From: Pampus argenteus
Lineage: Eukaryota > Chordata > Actinopteri > Scombriformes > Stromateidae
Assembly: GCA_036937835.1 (NCBI GenBank)
Contig: CM072863.1
Span: forward strand, 23,086,501 to 23,150,500
DNA length: 64,000 bases
Reading direction: 5' to 3'
Shown here: one piece after another, positions 23,607-37,300 of the stretch
Layout of the letters: each line of letters begins with the position of its first letter
Position numbering within the stretch: the first letter of the stretch is position 1
Made by a program: the position numbers and the translations under genes
The notes under the pieces: generated by a model
Told to the model about the DNA's origin: nothing
What the model saw: only the letters and a program-made list of their open reading frames with translations
The model's database searches: none

Positions 23607-26600
23607 ATTGAGTCAAAGTAAACTACGGTGTGTGTGTTCAGAGTAATGAAGGAATGTCACCCAGTGCAACAGTGTGACTCATTGATGTGTTTCTAATAGT
23701 TTTTGGACAACTATGGAGCTCTATGTGACAGAGGAATAAGATTTGAATACAGAGACAGAATCAATAGATTGTTGGTTTTGATCTTTGCATTGGAATTATT
23801 TACAATAAGAAAAATATAGCATTTAAACAAACTCAGCTTGTGAGGTTAGAATCTTCTATGCTGCATCTGTGGACTGTTCTTCCAACAGAAATAAAGTTTG
23901 TGTAAAAGACATGAAGGAGTGAGACACTCATGGGAAGAAAAGACATGAAGCAACTCTATAAAAAAATGTAGTTTCATTTGGAAATTCTGATGATAAGGAG
24001 AGAAAGTTCAGACTGGGAAGAGCAGACCATCTGTCTTCTTCTGCGTCTTTAGAAAGAAGGAAATAAAAAGACCCCAAACACAAAGACGCACTTCAGGACG
24101 CAGGCGTGGTTCATTGTCATGACCAAATTCAACTAACAAAGTCAATGTTCTGCAGAGAATGCATGACACGTCAGCTTCCAAAATAATAGAAGAGGCGTAG
24201 AACAGAACAATAGCTGTCAGGCTGAAAGCATGGAAATGCTAAGATGCTTTTCATTAGACACTAATTCATAAGACTGATCTTCATGTCACTGTTGACCATT
24301 TGCACTCTGGGAAAGAAATAAATCATGAAGGAAATGCCTTCTGAGCTCAGTTGTAAGAACTAAATCATGCAGTGACCAAATAAACATGATTTGTAAATTT
24401 ATAAAGTCTTTTTATTTTTATTTTTTATTAACATTTGATGATAATATTTAAACTTTTTACCTCGAACAATTTGACTTCAGATTTACTGTGTTTCAACAGG
24501 TTTTGTGTTTTCATCTGTGTGCACAAACTCAAGCTTTGGTTGACTCTGCTTCCCTCTTGTGGTTCGAAGTAAAAAAAAAAAAAGGAAAAGTGTAATTACT
24601 GTGATCTTTGGTGACCCTGCTTCAATCAATCAGTTTATATGAGGCAGGGGGAATTACAAGCCAAATACAAGCCCAGTTTTTATATAAGAGAGCCTCAGCC
24701 GCTGTTTTATTACACTGAAGGGTAAAAAACTAACTCATTGTAAGTATCCAATGCATGTTTAACAAACAATGGTAAATGTAGTTGTAGTTAGGGGACTGAA
24801 AATATATAGCACATCTTGTAGGTTAAAATAAATGTAAAAAATAGTGTGTGTGGATACTACAAAACTATGATGTTTGTTTAATGCAACTAAATAAATGAAG
24901 TATTTCATATAAGTTTAGTCGATGTAGCTTCAGCAAATTCAAAGCTGAAATCTTATCAATCATCTTATATTTCAGTGTCAACGGAAGTGAAGCAATCTGT
25001 AAATCATGTCCTCTGCAGGGAAGATGGAGACACTGTAAACGACATGATTGTGCGTGTAACTTCACCTTTGGAGCCTCAGTATGTGGTGAAGTTGTAGAAT
25101 GAGATGTATTGCTGTCAGCCAGTGTGTTTCTAATAGCACCACTGGGACTCACAAGAGGTTTTAAAGGTAACTTGAAACCCCCTGAAAAGCTTGTTTTTGC
25201 TGACCTGCAGTCATACACAGCTGTGCTCCAGGACCCTGTGACATCACTGTTGGGTGGGTTATAGGTGCAACGGGTCTGAGTGATAATAGACGGATGGATG
25301 TACTCAGCATAGTTCACACACACTCTGCCTCTCGTGCTGCAGAAGGTTCTGCAAGTTCTCAGTTTAGAAAAATTACTCAGTATGAAAGAATTTCTGCTTT
25401 TGTTTTTAATCTTACAAAAGGCCAGTTTTTAAAAGACAAAACAAAGATAAAGAACATTTAAAAGACACAAGTCAGAAAGAAAAACAATTTTCAAAAGTAT
25501 ATTTACAACGTAACATTACATATATGATCAGTGCCAGTACAACACACGAGATGCACCGTCACTATCACACACACATCGTTAGAGAAGAAAAGAAAATGTG
25601 CCGCACTAGCCTCAAACGTCATCATCATCATCATCATCATCACACTGATTGTTATGGAACATGTTGCTACGGATATTAAAAAAAAGACAAACATGTTCAA
25701 GGAAAATAAAGGCAAAAGGAAAGAAAGATCAACAGTTAAAATGAAATATTAAATAAAAAAAGCAGCAGCAGCTTTGGAGTCATGTGTTCCAATACATAAA
25801 AATACACAACAGGAAACGGTCAAATCCACACTGAAAGCAGCCCTGAGGCTTATTTTAGAGTTAGTTTAGAGCCAATCAAACATGTTATATTATGTTTTGC
25901 CAATATAGATGTATCATTCTATACAAAATGTCCCAAATAGATTTTTCCCCCAATCCAGATGTAGATTCTTTAACAGAGCATCTGCTAAAACTAAACCATA
26001 TCTGACCATATCTATTTTTAGTTTGAGTAATGTGATGTGCCTCTAATGTAAGTCTTTACAGTAACACTACCGTTTAAATGGAAACATCCGCTATTCAGTC
26101 CTGCCTACAGGTACCTTTATGTTCTCTGCAGCTTTCAGTATTTCAGGATACCATTTTAATAATAATAATAATAAAATAATAATAATCTTAATAATGTTAT
26201 TCTCAAGGAGGAACAAATACTTTTGCCTTGTTGTACCTCTCAGGTCATTAAGAAATTTGGCAGTTGTTTAAATAGTAGAAACCAACGTGTGTATATAGCA
26301 CCGTACATCTCTGTCAAGAACACTGGAAAGTAACCCTTTGCTCATATATATGGAAACTGAATTAGACCAAATAGTTCCCCAGACTTCGAAAAATGCTCAC
26401 AAAACTCAATCTGAGATCAAAAATGACTCTTTGGTTGGACTGCTCACAGCTCATAAACACATACAACTTGTAGTCATACAAGTACACACTGCTTCACTTT
26501 AAATATTCACAAGCCAAAAAAGATGGGAACCAGTGAATGAGAAGAACAATTTAGACACCAGCAGACCCGATGATGAAATGAAGTGTGGGCCACTGGCATC

Positions 26601-26864
26601 AGAAGTCATCAAACTGTTATGATATCCTCATTTATATATAATACGCGGTTTGTGCTTCTCTTCCATATCTAGAATCAAATGTGATCTGCAGTCTTTGTTG
26701 GAAGCTGTTGTGGATTCTATGAGACTGCTAACCTGTTAAATAGCAAGCAGAAAGTATGGCCGGATCTTAAATGTTCTCCAGTATATATGAGGTTTAGAAC
26801 GAGGGTTGGGTTCTTGCTGCTTTCAATGTCGGAGACAAAGAGAACACGAGGCGAGAACATGAAA

Positions 26865-26940
26865 CACATGGGGGGATCGTGGGTACATTAGTAGTTTCAA
26901 TGTCACTACTGAGAAGAATATTGAAGTTATTACATGTCAT
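26865..26940 (+). repeat. Dispersed repeat, copy 1 of a pair
   Basis: It shares ACATGAAACACATG, CGTGGGTACATT, CACTACTGAGAAGAATATTG and AAGTTATTACATGTCA with 39745-39835 in the same order and orientation. No family name is assigned. Confidence 0.75.
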
Positions 26941-27799
26941 CCCGTCTATAATAATTCGTCACTGATATTGATCATTTTATTAACAACTATCACTTATTTT
27001 ATTAGTGTTTTATCTCAGTGACAACAGACCAAACTTGTAAGATAGACCTGATTTAAACCTGTTTCGACATGACTTATTTTTTACAACTGAAATGAAATTT
27101 TTTGTTATTACAGAGTAAAGTACTGAAAAAAGGTACCACTGGGTACCGGTACTGAATTCCAGTTACGGGTACCGGTATTGGTTCAAACATGAACAACCGT
27201 ATATAGAACATGAATATACATGTTTAGATTTAAGTGCACACATTTGGGCTGTAATCCCAATCTGATAATAAAAAAATAATTGTATAATAATTCTTTTTTT
27301 CTAAAAACCTGACGTCCAGTTTACAGTGTGGATTGATTAAAGCAAGGCGGCATATGCCTTTTGAATCCTATGTCGTATAGAGCACCTTTAAATTAAATAT
27401 TGTACATACAAACACAGTGGTGTTGTTGATGTGGCACAATAACCATTACTGTTGAGTTATAGAGGACTTTAGTGTCTCGTGGTCTAAAACGCTGCTTCAA
27501 ACACTTTTCTACTCTACCAGTAAAAAGAACACCTGAAAAAATGGAAGCTTGAAATATTTGGAAGCATCGGATATTTTTGGCCTGAAACTGCTCAGATGTA
27601 AAGATACTGCATATGTTATGATCTGCCTTCTTGAAGGATACATACCCTACTTCTATTCTAGTGTTCAGCAGCGACCTTACACTGAATGTATCTGTAACGC
27701 CATAAATAAATGAAGAAAAAACTAGCATAGCTTATCATATTTGACCCTGAGCTTCAGTTGTTGTGATCATGGCCATTAGAGGGCAGTGTAACTGTGTGC

Positions 27800-28040
27800 T
27801 CACCAGAGACTGTATATAAAGATGGACGTTCATTAGAGAGTTGCATCTTACGCTCGGGCACGTGGGTGTTGCACGTGGGTGATATCAAAGCTACTTTTTA
27901 TCTTTATATCTTTATTTCCAAAATGACCACCGGTGCATTATTTAGAGAGCCTGTATTTAGCAATTGAGACCATAATGACTTAAAAAATGTATTTCATGGG
28001 AAAAGTTGACCCTTTTTGAACAGGAGTCAGCATCTAGAGA
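27800..28040 (+). repeat. Fish interspersed repeat with GACTGTATATAAAGATGG block
   Basis: It contains AGACTGTATATAAAGATGGA, then CAAAGCTACT, TTATTTCCAAAATGACCA and ATTGAGACCATAATGACT. The latter blocks recur in order at 49710-49862, identifying a dispersed family. It lies just downstream of the nampt stop and may overlap its 3' UTR. Confidence 0.65.
27911..27916 (-). terminator. nampt: Possible nampt polyadenylation signal
   Basis: Minus-strand AATAAA about 400 bases after the nampt stop, inside an interspersed repeat. If used, the 3' UTR would include repeat-derived sequence. Confidence 0.3.
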
Positions 28041-28314
28041 CCGGTGGTGTTAGAGTTTAGGGGGGCTTTGTTTGGCTTTCATTTCACACAGCCTCAGATA
28101 CTTACAGATGGACAGTGTGCTAGCCACAAGAGAAAGTGAAAGAAGCTAATCTAGCTAAAAATAATGTCACCATTGGCCTCTTCAGGGTGGAGGGGGGGGG
28201 GTTAGAGCATGTCCAGTTAAAACACTGCAGTATTCATTCCCTCCACAGAGGAAACCAGTGCACCACGTTAAACACTGAAGTATCACATGCACAGCCAGAG
28301 GCTTTGTGGCTGAT

Positions 28315-31300
28315 CTAATAAATCCCATTGATGATGTGATTGTGCAGCAGCTCCTCTTTGTGGTTGTGCAGGGTGGAGTTTATCTCCTCGTCCTGCAGCC
28401 GAGCTTTCTTCCTGATCTCCTCCAGGGAGTACTCCTGCAGCAAGTTGCCGTTCTCGAACACAGTCACCAGCAGATCCTGTCAGACGCAGAGCACAACACA
28501 GGACAAGGTTTATCAAGCCAGCGTCGAGCTCCTTCAAGCTGTAAATGATATGCAAGTCCACTGAGAGTTTTAAGCAATAAAAAGATTTTCAAGAAATCAA
28601 ACTCCATGGTAATAGTTTGACAATAACAATTCAATGTGTTTATAACCAGTCATTATATCTTATAGAGTCTTGTTATTGTTATTGGCGAGGTCCTATCATT
28701 GATTAGCTATCATTGACTATATACTGAAATCTTGACCACACCCATCAATGATGGATGTTGCCTGTGAAGCCCTGCTTGTCAGCCTGCTATTGAATGACTC
28801 ACCTCCTCAGGCTTGCCTGCCCCACTCTCTACTGTCTCTATGAAGCCGTCAGAGTTTCTCCTCAGTGATAATCGACCCTTCTTTGACCCCTTAGATGGAT
28901 CAGTCACCGGCTGCTTGTACACATCCATCTGGAAAAAATGTACAAGAAAAAATAGTTAAAAGAAAGTTTAACTGAATGCTCACATGCCTATGAGCACGTT
29001 GAAAATCAGGGTCTGTGAGGATTAATGTAACTCGTTTTATTACAGATTTAACAATTACTTTAATGAAAGTCATGGTTTTCATGCTGTAGGTGTGATAGGT
29101 ATGGGTAGTAGATCTTTATTACAGAGCCACACACAGGCAAGTAAAGAACAGCAGCTTTACAGCTGGGTCACAAAGAGGAGGTTTGTTTTCTTGCTCCCTG
29201 GATCTTATAGTTTCTGACAACATGTGACTTATTCATTTCTGACATTTGATGGACATAGCAGCGACATGAGCAATCCAAGCAGACAGGCTCCAGACAGGCT
29301 TAAAATAAATGCTATATTGACGCAATTACAAAACCCCTGATATGGAATTAAGACAAAGGTTTATCTGTTATTTTCATCCATTGCATTACATAACTGTGGA
29401 CGTAGCCCTGCAAAGGTTGACTCGAGACCAGATCTACAAAAGGTCTGTGAGTGCACACCTAGCTGAAGATCACGGTTATTCAAGATAGCTTCATCCAAGT
29501 TTAATAATTAATTCTTCAACTACACAGAACCAAGTTAGCATTTTCTAGGATGTCCAACTGCATGTTGGGCTGACAATTGGGCTATGAAAGCAGTGGGATT
29601 TGTGAACCAAAGCTGAAAAATTGCAGCCAGGCAGCTAAACTGTCTTGAAACTTGCTATAAAGCTGCAAAAAGCAGTCGCTGATAATTCTCATAATAATTT
29701 TATACAGTGTTATTATGATGCTCATGATGGTTGTTCCGCTTGTTGTGAAGGTGTCGGGCCCTAGTTTTTATTTATTATAATCACGTCAGTTAATAAAAAT
29801 TAAACACTCACCCCCTTTCCGTTAGTCTCCACATAGCTGCACTTGAAGGCACAGCTGAGTGTATCTCTGTTAAGTTTCTGAAGCAAAGCACTCCCACAAC
29901 CAAAGAAAACATTCTCGGCACTCCAGCCTTCATCACTCAACTTCTGCAGAATCTACAGAAAACAAAGAACGTAATGCTTCAAACACAGCGAGACATCCTC
30001 ATGACTTATATTTTACATTGAAGCAGAGAAGCAGACTTCATTTCAGCTGGCAGTGCAAACATAGTGTAGGAGCATTTCATAGCATATCTCAGGGAAAACA
30101 AACTTTAATTAAATATTTTGAGGGAAGAAGGTGGACATGTGACTGTCTTATAGTCAAGACAACTGCAGCCATATTTGCACATAGTGGCCTTCATTAGAGC
30201 ATTCAGCATGACAGTGCAGACCCTTTAATTCATCATTAAAGAAAATTACAAAACTAAATACACCCTGGGTTTTATCGTCATTGTTTGGTCTGGGTATGGA
30301 CATGATCAATCGATGATCAATAACCGATAGTAAAAAATTTCTTCTTGGAATACAGATGCCAGGCATTTTTTAAGTTGCATTTGAGAGTGCTCAGAGCCCA
30401 AGAATAGCCGTACATATGTTTTTTTTAAGTGTTTTTGTATCATCAGAATGAAGAAAAAGTCTTCAGGGCAGTGGTGGATGTAGAAAATGACCAATAACTA
30501 TTTTACTGAGTGTGTTATTGTTCTGGAAATGTTGTCATGTGTATTCAGCCTCTATCTCTCCCCATCAATTTCAGTTTCTGTCCCTATATGTTTCTACTTC
30601 GGACTTATCTTTTTCACTCAGTTCGTTTCACTTTTTTATTTTGAAACAAAATCTATGTTCTATAATGAAAATCAAATGTTTTTTATTTTAGGAGCATGTG
30701 GTTAATATAGTGAGGTACACTTAATCAAATATATCAAGTCAATTTTATTTATATAGCACCAAATCACTGTCTGGTGACATTTTTCATATAGAGCAGGTGT
30801 AGACCATACTCTTTAGTTTAAAGAGACCCAATAACAGACAACAGTGGTAAGGAAAATCTTGAGCAGAACCGGGCTATAGATGGGCATTGCTGCCTTGACT
30901 GGTTGGGTTGAGAGAAAGTGTTTACATGCCCTTTAATGTAGTGTAGCTGAGCAGCTAATTATCTTCCTAGCCTGCTAAGTGAAGTTTATTTGGTGGTTTA
31001 TTCAACAAAAGGACAGAGGACGAGACATATCCACGTATGTAAGTTGGATAAGGAGACTTTAGTGGGAAAACTAATGTGGGTTATTGTTCAGAGTCTGTGG
31101 CTCATGTTCTGTGTGGCAGGATGCTATCAGGCTCAGTGTGACCATGTGGTCTGCTTATGACAGAACGCCATGTTTTATGCAAGATTTTATGTATAGAAAT
31201 AAAGAGTCCATCTAATGGAATGGTATTTCATTGACATAATGCAAACCAGGGAACACAATCATGAGATCAAAGAATTTAAAATATAAATGTCTCCCTTTCA

Positions 31301-34300
31301 TTTGATTTATTTCTCAAAGAACAGAAAAGATGTGGTTTACAGAGCAGATATGTTGTAGAAAACAAAAAAGTGTTTTGTCCCATGAGAAAAAGAGCATTCC
31401 CGGTGTATGATTTGAATCCCATGCTCTTAATGATCATCTTATATGATGAAAAGAGAGAGGAGGTAGTAGGAGATGGTGTGTACAACCACTGAATTGATTT
31501 ATGCAGGAGGAGGGTGAATTATCTGACTATAGAGAGTAGTCTGTTTATACGGTGTAGAACAATCCAAGTGGACCAATTACAGTTGTTGCAGTTTGTGTCA
31601 ATGCAGCATGTGGTTACATTTCTGGGGATGCACCTCCCCAGGCTACGACATAGGCTACGGTGTAGGGAACGCAGCTATGCCATACAAAACAGAAATGTAG
31701 AACAGGCTTAAGATTAGAGGGGATTGTGCCTTTGCTGTTAGGGCAAGTCAACATTATTTATATAGCCCCACATCACAACATGAGACGTTATCTCATTTTC
31801 ATATAGAGCACATCTACACCGTACTCTTTAATATTACTATTGGGAGAATTGCCCAGGGGCCTTAATTCCCCTTTCATTTTGGTCAGATAAGAATGGAGCC
31901 GAAGTTGTTAGTGACAGAAAGACATATTGGAGACATCTGTAATAGGCTAAGTGATCACAAGGAAACCAAAATATAATAAAGTAAATAAGATGTATAAAGA
32001 CTCTGTTGCAACAACAAACCATTTCTTACCTCATCCACTGAGCTGAGGTCAATGCCATCTCCTTGAATAATTCTCAGGTAAGAAGGCAGCACCTTGTAAC
32101 CCATAGAATTCAGAGAACAGCCAAAACACTCCTCCAAAATCTTGATGACCTAGAAGACATGTGGCATTTCTATTATGTTTTTGAATCATATATGGAGGTT
32201 CACTGAAGTTAGTTTCATTTGAAGTTGGTGCACTCTGAACACCTTATAGCCAATAATAGTTTCATAATCATCTAGATTTTATCCCCGGAATCATCTCTAC
32301 TGGATGCACTGGTGGACACAATATAAAAATTTCTAAATTTAGATTTAGTGTATTTTATGCGTTTCTAAAGAATTTCATGTGCTAAGCTAAGCTAAGCTAA
32401 GCTACAAAGCAAAGTACAAAGCTATCCCCTGCAGACATCCCAGGGCCTTTGCCAGGACTTGTGTGTTGTCTTTCAGTGTGCTGGTTCCTGGTTGGTTGAA
32501 GCTGGAGGCCATAGAGGAATGGGAGACAACTGTCTCCTGGTTGCATAAACCTGCCCCACCCTGCTAGTCTGGTGGCTTCTGTTCTCCTGCCACCATGTTG
32601 TGTTATGTTAAAGTGTAGTTGGCTTTATCTTGGTTAACCTGGCAGTATGTTTTCGTGCCAGTTTCAAAATGACTGTTTTGTTACAGTAAATTCTTTTAGC
32701 TAATCACTCACATGTGCTTGCCTTATTTGCTATGGTTTCAGGGCATACCAATATAAAATACTTTACTTTGAATAATAATTTGTGTCTGGCAGTTTTTACC
32801 ACCAAAATGTTCAGACTTTATGAATATGAAAATATATTTAATTTGATACGTAGCACTGCCACTCATAAAAATCTGATTTTCGGTGAGCAGCGAGAAATTC
32901 TTCACTTTCAGCAGATGAATGTGAAAACTGCACATCCTCTGCAACTGAAGGAACAAGATAAAAAAAACATTGGCGTGGAGGGGAACCTTAAACATAAAAT
33001 TAGTTTAAACATGTTTATTTAGTTATTTACCTCAATAAGAGTCTCTGCGGGGTCTCCAGAGTCTGGCCGGATGACCAGACAGGAGTCCTGGCTGCGCTCC
33101 ATGACGCGCTCCTTCAGCTTGTCTCCCCAAATGTGTTTGCAGGCGTTGAAGATGTCGTAGCTGTCGCTGACCACTGACACCGGTCCAGAGGAGAACTGGT
33201 CCAGGACTCGCTCAAATGCATCCTTCTCCATGTTCTTCCCCCAGGATATGATAGTGCTGGATAACAGGAAGGAATAATCAACACTCTATAGATATTGATA
33301 CCAAATTACCCCTGATGGTATTGATGATTAACAACTCAACTGTGCATATTTGAAGAAAATAGAGAAAGGCAACATGTAAATAATCTATGTAAATGACAAT
33401 GCTCCACTTCCACATTGCAAATACTCTTCTTCTTCTCGAAGTGAGGGGTCCATCAAACCGGTAAAACTGGGTGTGTAGCTTGAGATATCTGCTTTTGCAT
33501 ATTTACCTTTTTTTAAGTAAAAACAAAGGAGCAAACTGTGGAAGGAGTGAACTGTAAGACCATCGGGCTACAGTATGAAACACATTTCTTACTTGGTTTC
33601 AAATCAAATCAAATTTTATTTGTATAGTCCAAAGTCACATAATACATTTGTCTCAGAGGGCTTTACAATATGTACAGGGAGTGACACCCTCTGTCCTTAG
33701 ACCCTCGATTCGAGTGAGGAAAAACTTGCCCACCAAAAAACCTTTTAACAGGGAAAAAGGTGGAAGAAACCTCAGGAAGAGCCACAGAGGAGGGATCCCT
33801 CTCCCAGGACGGACAGATCAACACACACATATTGTACAATCACAATGAATTACAATGAATAACATGTGCACAGTCCCATCCCTGATTTGTGTGTGTGTGT
33901 TTTACCTATGCTCTGCTGCTGGAATTGAGAAGCCGGCCATTGGGCAGCCGTAGTATCTCTGAGCCATCAACAGCCCAGCCACTGTGTCTGTACTGCAGAA
34001 ATTAACCAGATGAGCGGCTCCACCTAGAGCTGCAGACTGGAAAGCAGAAGTAGAAAATTAGCTAACTAAAACTGTGTTTTTGTTACTTTACAATCGTCTC
34101 AATTTGTCACATTCAGCTTCTTACTTAGAGAGATGGAATACACACAAACACATAATAATCTGCCAAACAGTTTTAGTTATTTCACAATATGACATTCCTG
34201 TATTTGTTTTTTTTCCTCTGTCTGCAAAACTCTGTTTCTGTTTGAAAAAGGTCATGTCACATACTTCTGTGCACCAATTAGATTTTAATAGCATTTGACA

Positions 34301-37300
34301 GATAACAGTCGCCACAGTCACTGTCAAAGATATATAGACACTGAACCCCAGCTGCTGCAAATGGTCAGGACAGTGTGTTGCATGTTAGCTCAGTGTGTTA
34401 GTATGTATGTATAAATGACAAAACTGTATTAAACAAATTATCATTTAAGGCAGAGTATTTTTAAACTTAGCTGATGTGGCTCTTCCACACTATTCCGTGC
34501 TAAAATGTGCTCTTTCATGTTCTGAGCAGCTCTACTATACGACACACACACTATTGTATGTTATCATAAACAGACTGCTGCCGCTGGCGTTCAAAATGTC
34601 AATCTCACAATGGGAGAGATTCTTTTTTTGAATTCTATTACAATGAAACACTTTCACCAACTCAGTGGCTCAGTTTCACAAGAGATTGATAACTGAATTC
34701 ACATTCCTTCTTCATGTGTTATTATGTAAGCCTGCCATGTTATGTCGTTATGTTAATTTGAACCTTTGTGCTCCATAATCAGTACTATAATATACCATGA
34801 ACATCATTTGATAAGGTGAGCATGGCCCAGTCATAAGGTCATCACGTGCATAGGTTACAGTTTGATTGTCACCCATAGTGCATACAGTGCTTTAACTTAT
34901 AAAGAGGCAAGGTGCCTGCTAAAGCTATACAATAAGAAAGCCAATAGTTTTAGAGAGGCTGTTTTTTTCCATAAAGACAGAAAGACTTCCTGACCTCCTG
35001 TGAGGACACTCCTCTGTAGCCGAAATCATGCAGTTTCAGGTCCAGACCTTCCAGGCTCCCTGAAGTGGCTTTCAGGTGCTTGGCCAGGATCTTCTTAAAC
35101 TCCCGGGATATGGTGGCTACTGTGATGGGATACCACATCTGGACCAGCATGGTCTATAAGAATAAGATGTGTGTGGAAAGGAATAAGACAGAAAGACAGT
35201 AAGTTATCAGTTGATAAGAGAGGCAGGAGATGTTGAAAAGAAGGACTGAGGGTAGGTCATGTCAGAACCTCTCTCACCTGAGAGATACATCCTTGCTTAG
35301 ATGAGATTTTTGTGTTTTACAAAAATCGTTGTTTTTTATGTTTAGGTGGTAAAGATATGGATTATCAGGGCATAATCAGAATCCTGTCACAGCATTTTCT
35401 TACCTCTAGTTAAACCTAAAAATATTACAATGCCCCCAGATTTTGAAGAGGAAGTGTACAACTGTCCACTGTGAGTCTGATAATGTTATAGGTGTGCAAT
35501 GCTAAATCTGTGGAGGACTGTTTGCTGCATACGCATTAAAACACCAGAAAATCAATTCAAAGAGACTCACTTAAATACATGAAGCGTAACTTGACACTAC
35601 TTCCACCTCTTTGAGTTAGTTAATTACAGATGCAGACAATATACTATACTATATCCTGTCAATTGATTTAGTCCCAATCTAGTGTGTTCCAAGTGTTCAC
35701 TGCTTTGGTAGTTAACCAATCGAGAACTAATAGAACCTTACAGCCTTTTTCACCAGTTACAGGAACTAAAAACTAAAACTAAAAAGCCACTTTAGCCACA
35801 TTACTGATTGAACTCCCATCAAATCTGAAACAGTGTAAAGGTCAGACAAATTTGACCAATGACACAGTAGTAAATTTAAAGGGGCATTCCTGAGATCTCC
35901 TACTCTGTGCCAATGAATCATTGATGGGATTCTTCCCACCATATTAATTGGTGTTGAACCCTTAAGTAAGAAATACGTTACCTTACTCATCTATTTATTT
36001 AACATCAAACATTTCTGAGTTTCATTTACCTCAATGTAGTTGGTGAGCCAATAGAAGCTGGGATCAGTGTTTTCCACGGTGAAGAGCACATTGCCCCTTG
36101 GTATGATCCTGCCCTCAGGGACAGCTTTGATCCGAATAGGAAGCCGACCATCATGTTTCTGACAAAGAAGCAAGCACGTGTACCTCAGGTTTGATGTGCT
36201 GTAGATGATGATTTTGTCTAGACAGAGAGTTGGAAACTTCTTCTATACCTCAAGGACTTTCCTCCAGCCTTCTTCATCAAATACAGCTTGTTTGAAGTGC
36301 ATCTGGTAGAAGATCTTGGCTTCCTGAATTTTCTCCTCTGTGACCACTGGGCCTGTAGAGAAGAAAAGTTACGAGGACCTCAGTCATATGCAGAGAACAC
36401 ACAGAATTAACACAATCATCAGCATAATAACTGTATGAGCTTAGTTAATCCTATGTCTCGTTTCCACTTGGTGTTAGATGTGGACGGACCTGTGAGGTAC
36501 TTCTTCAGCAGATACTGGAGACCGAAGAACACCACTTCACTGAACTGAGAGCCTTTCTTGCGTCTGCATTCAAAGTAGGCGTAAACTTTGCTGATGTTGG
36601 GAGGATACTGTTTGTAGTGTGTGATCTGAAAGAGAAACAGACAGACATCAAGCACAAACCAGCCAGCGGACAAAGTCACAAACAGATTTATTGAGTGTAA
36701 TTTAGACATGTCACAATGTAATTCTGTTATTTATAGGGTTCAGTCATCTGCTTCTAATCTTATCCCGCCACACAGACTTGTATTGTGAAACAGGATGAAA
36801 TAAAACCCTCGTAAGCACACTGATAATAAGCTGGTTGTTTCTTACAGTATAATGTTCGAGTTTCTAGTTTGACACTAGAGGTTTTCACATTCATCTGCTG
36901 GTGGAACGTGGAAAGTGGAACGTTTGTCAATATCTAACCTGGTAATTGAACTTTTTATGGATAGTTGTATATGTCTTAAAAACATCTAGAGGGGCTCTTT
37001 AAGCATTTTTGTTTTTACTGACTACAATGGTGAGAATTACATATATGTAAGTAAGTGATATATATACAGTGCATACAGAAAGTATCCACAACGCTTCACA
37101 TTTTCCACATTTTATGTTACAGCTTTATTCCAAAATAGATTCAATTCATTTTTTCCCACACAATTCTACACATAATATCCCATAATGACAACTTTAAAAA
37201 GCTTGAGATTTCTGCAAATTTATTCAAAATAAAAAATAATGAAATCACTTGTATATGATTACAAAGTGTTCACATACTTTGTAACCAAGCTCAAAATTGA

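Larger units (their letters stand above)
22942..27910. other. Gene-free region between ldlrad2 and nampt
   Basis: No recognisable gene. It contains a GT microsatellite (23569-23605), an ATC run (25620-25642), an AAT run (26157-26187) and a dispersed repeat block (26865-26940). One cysteine-rich open frame on the minus strand (about 25187-25360) is listed as a finding only. Confidence 0.55.
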
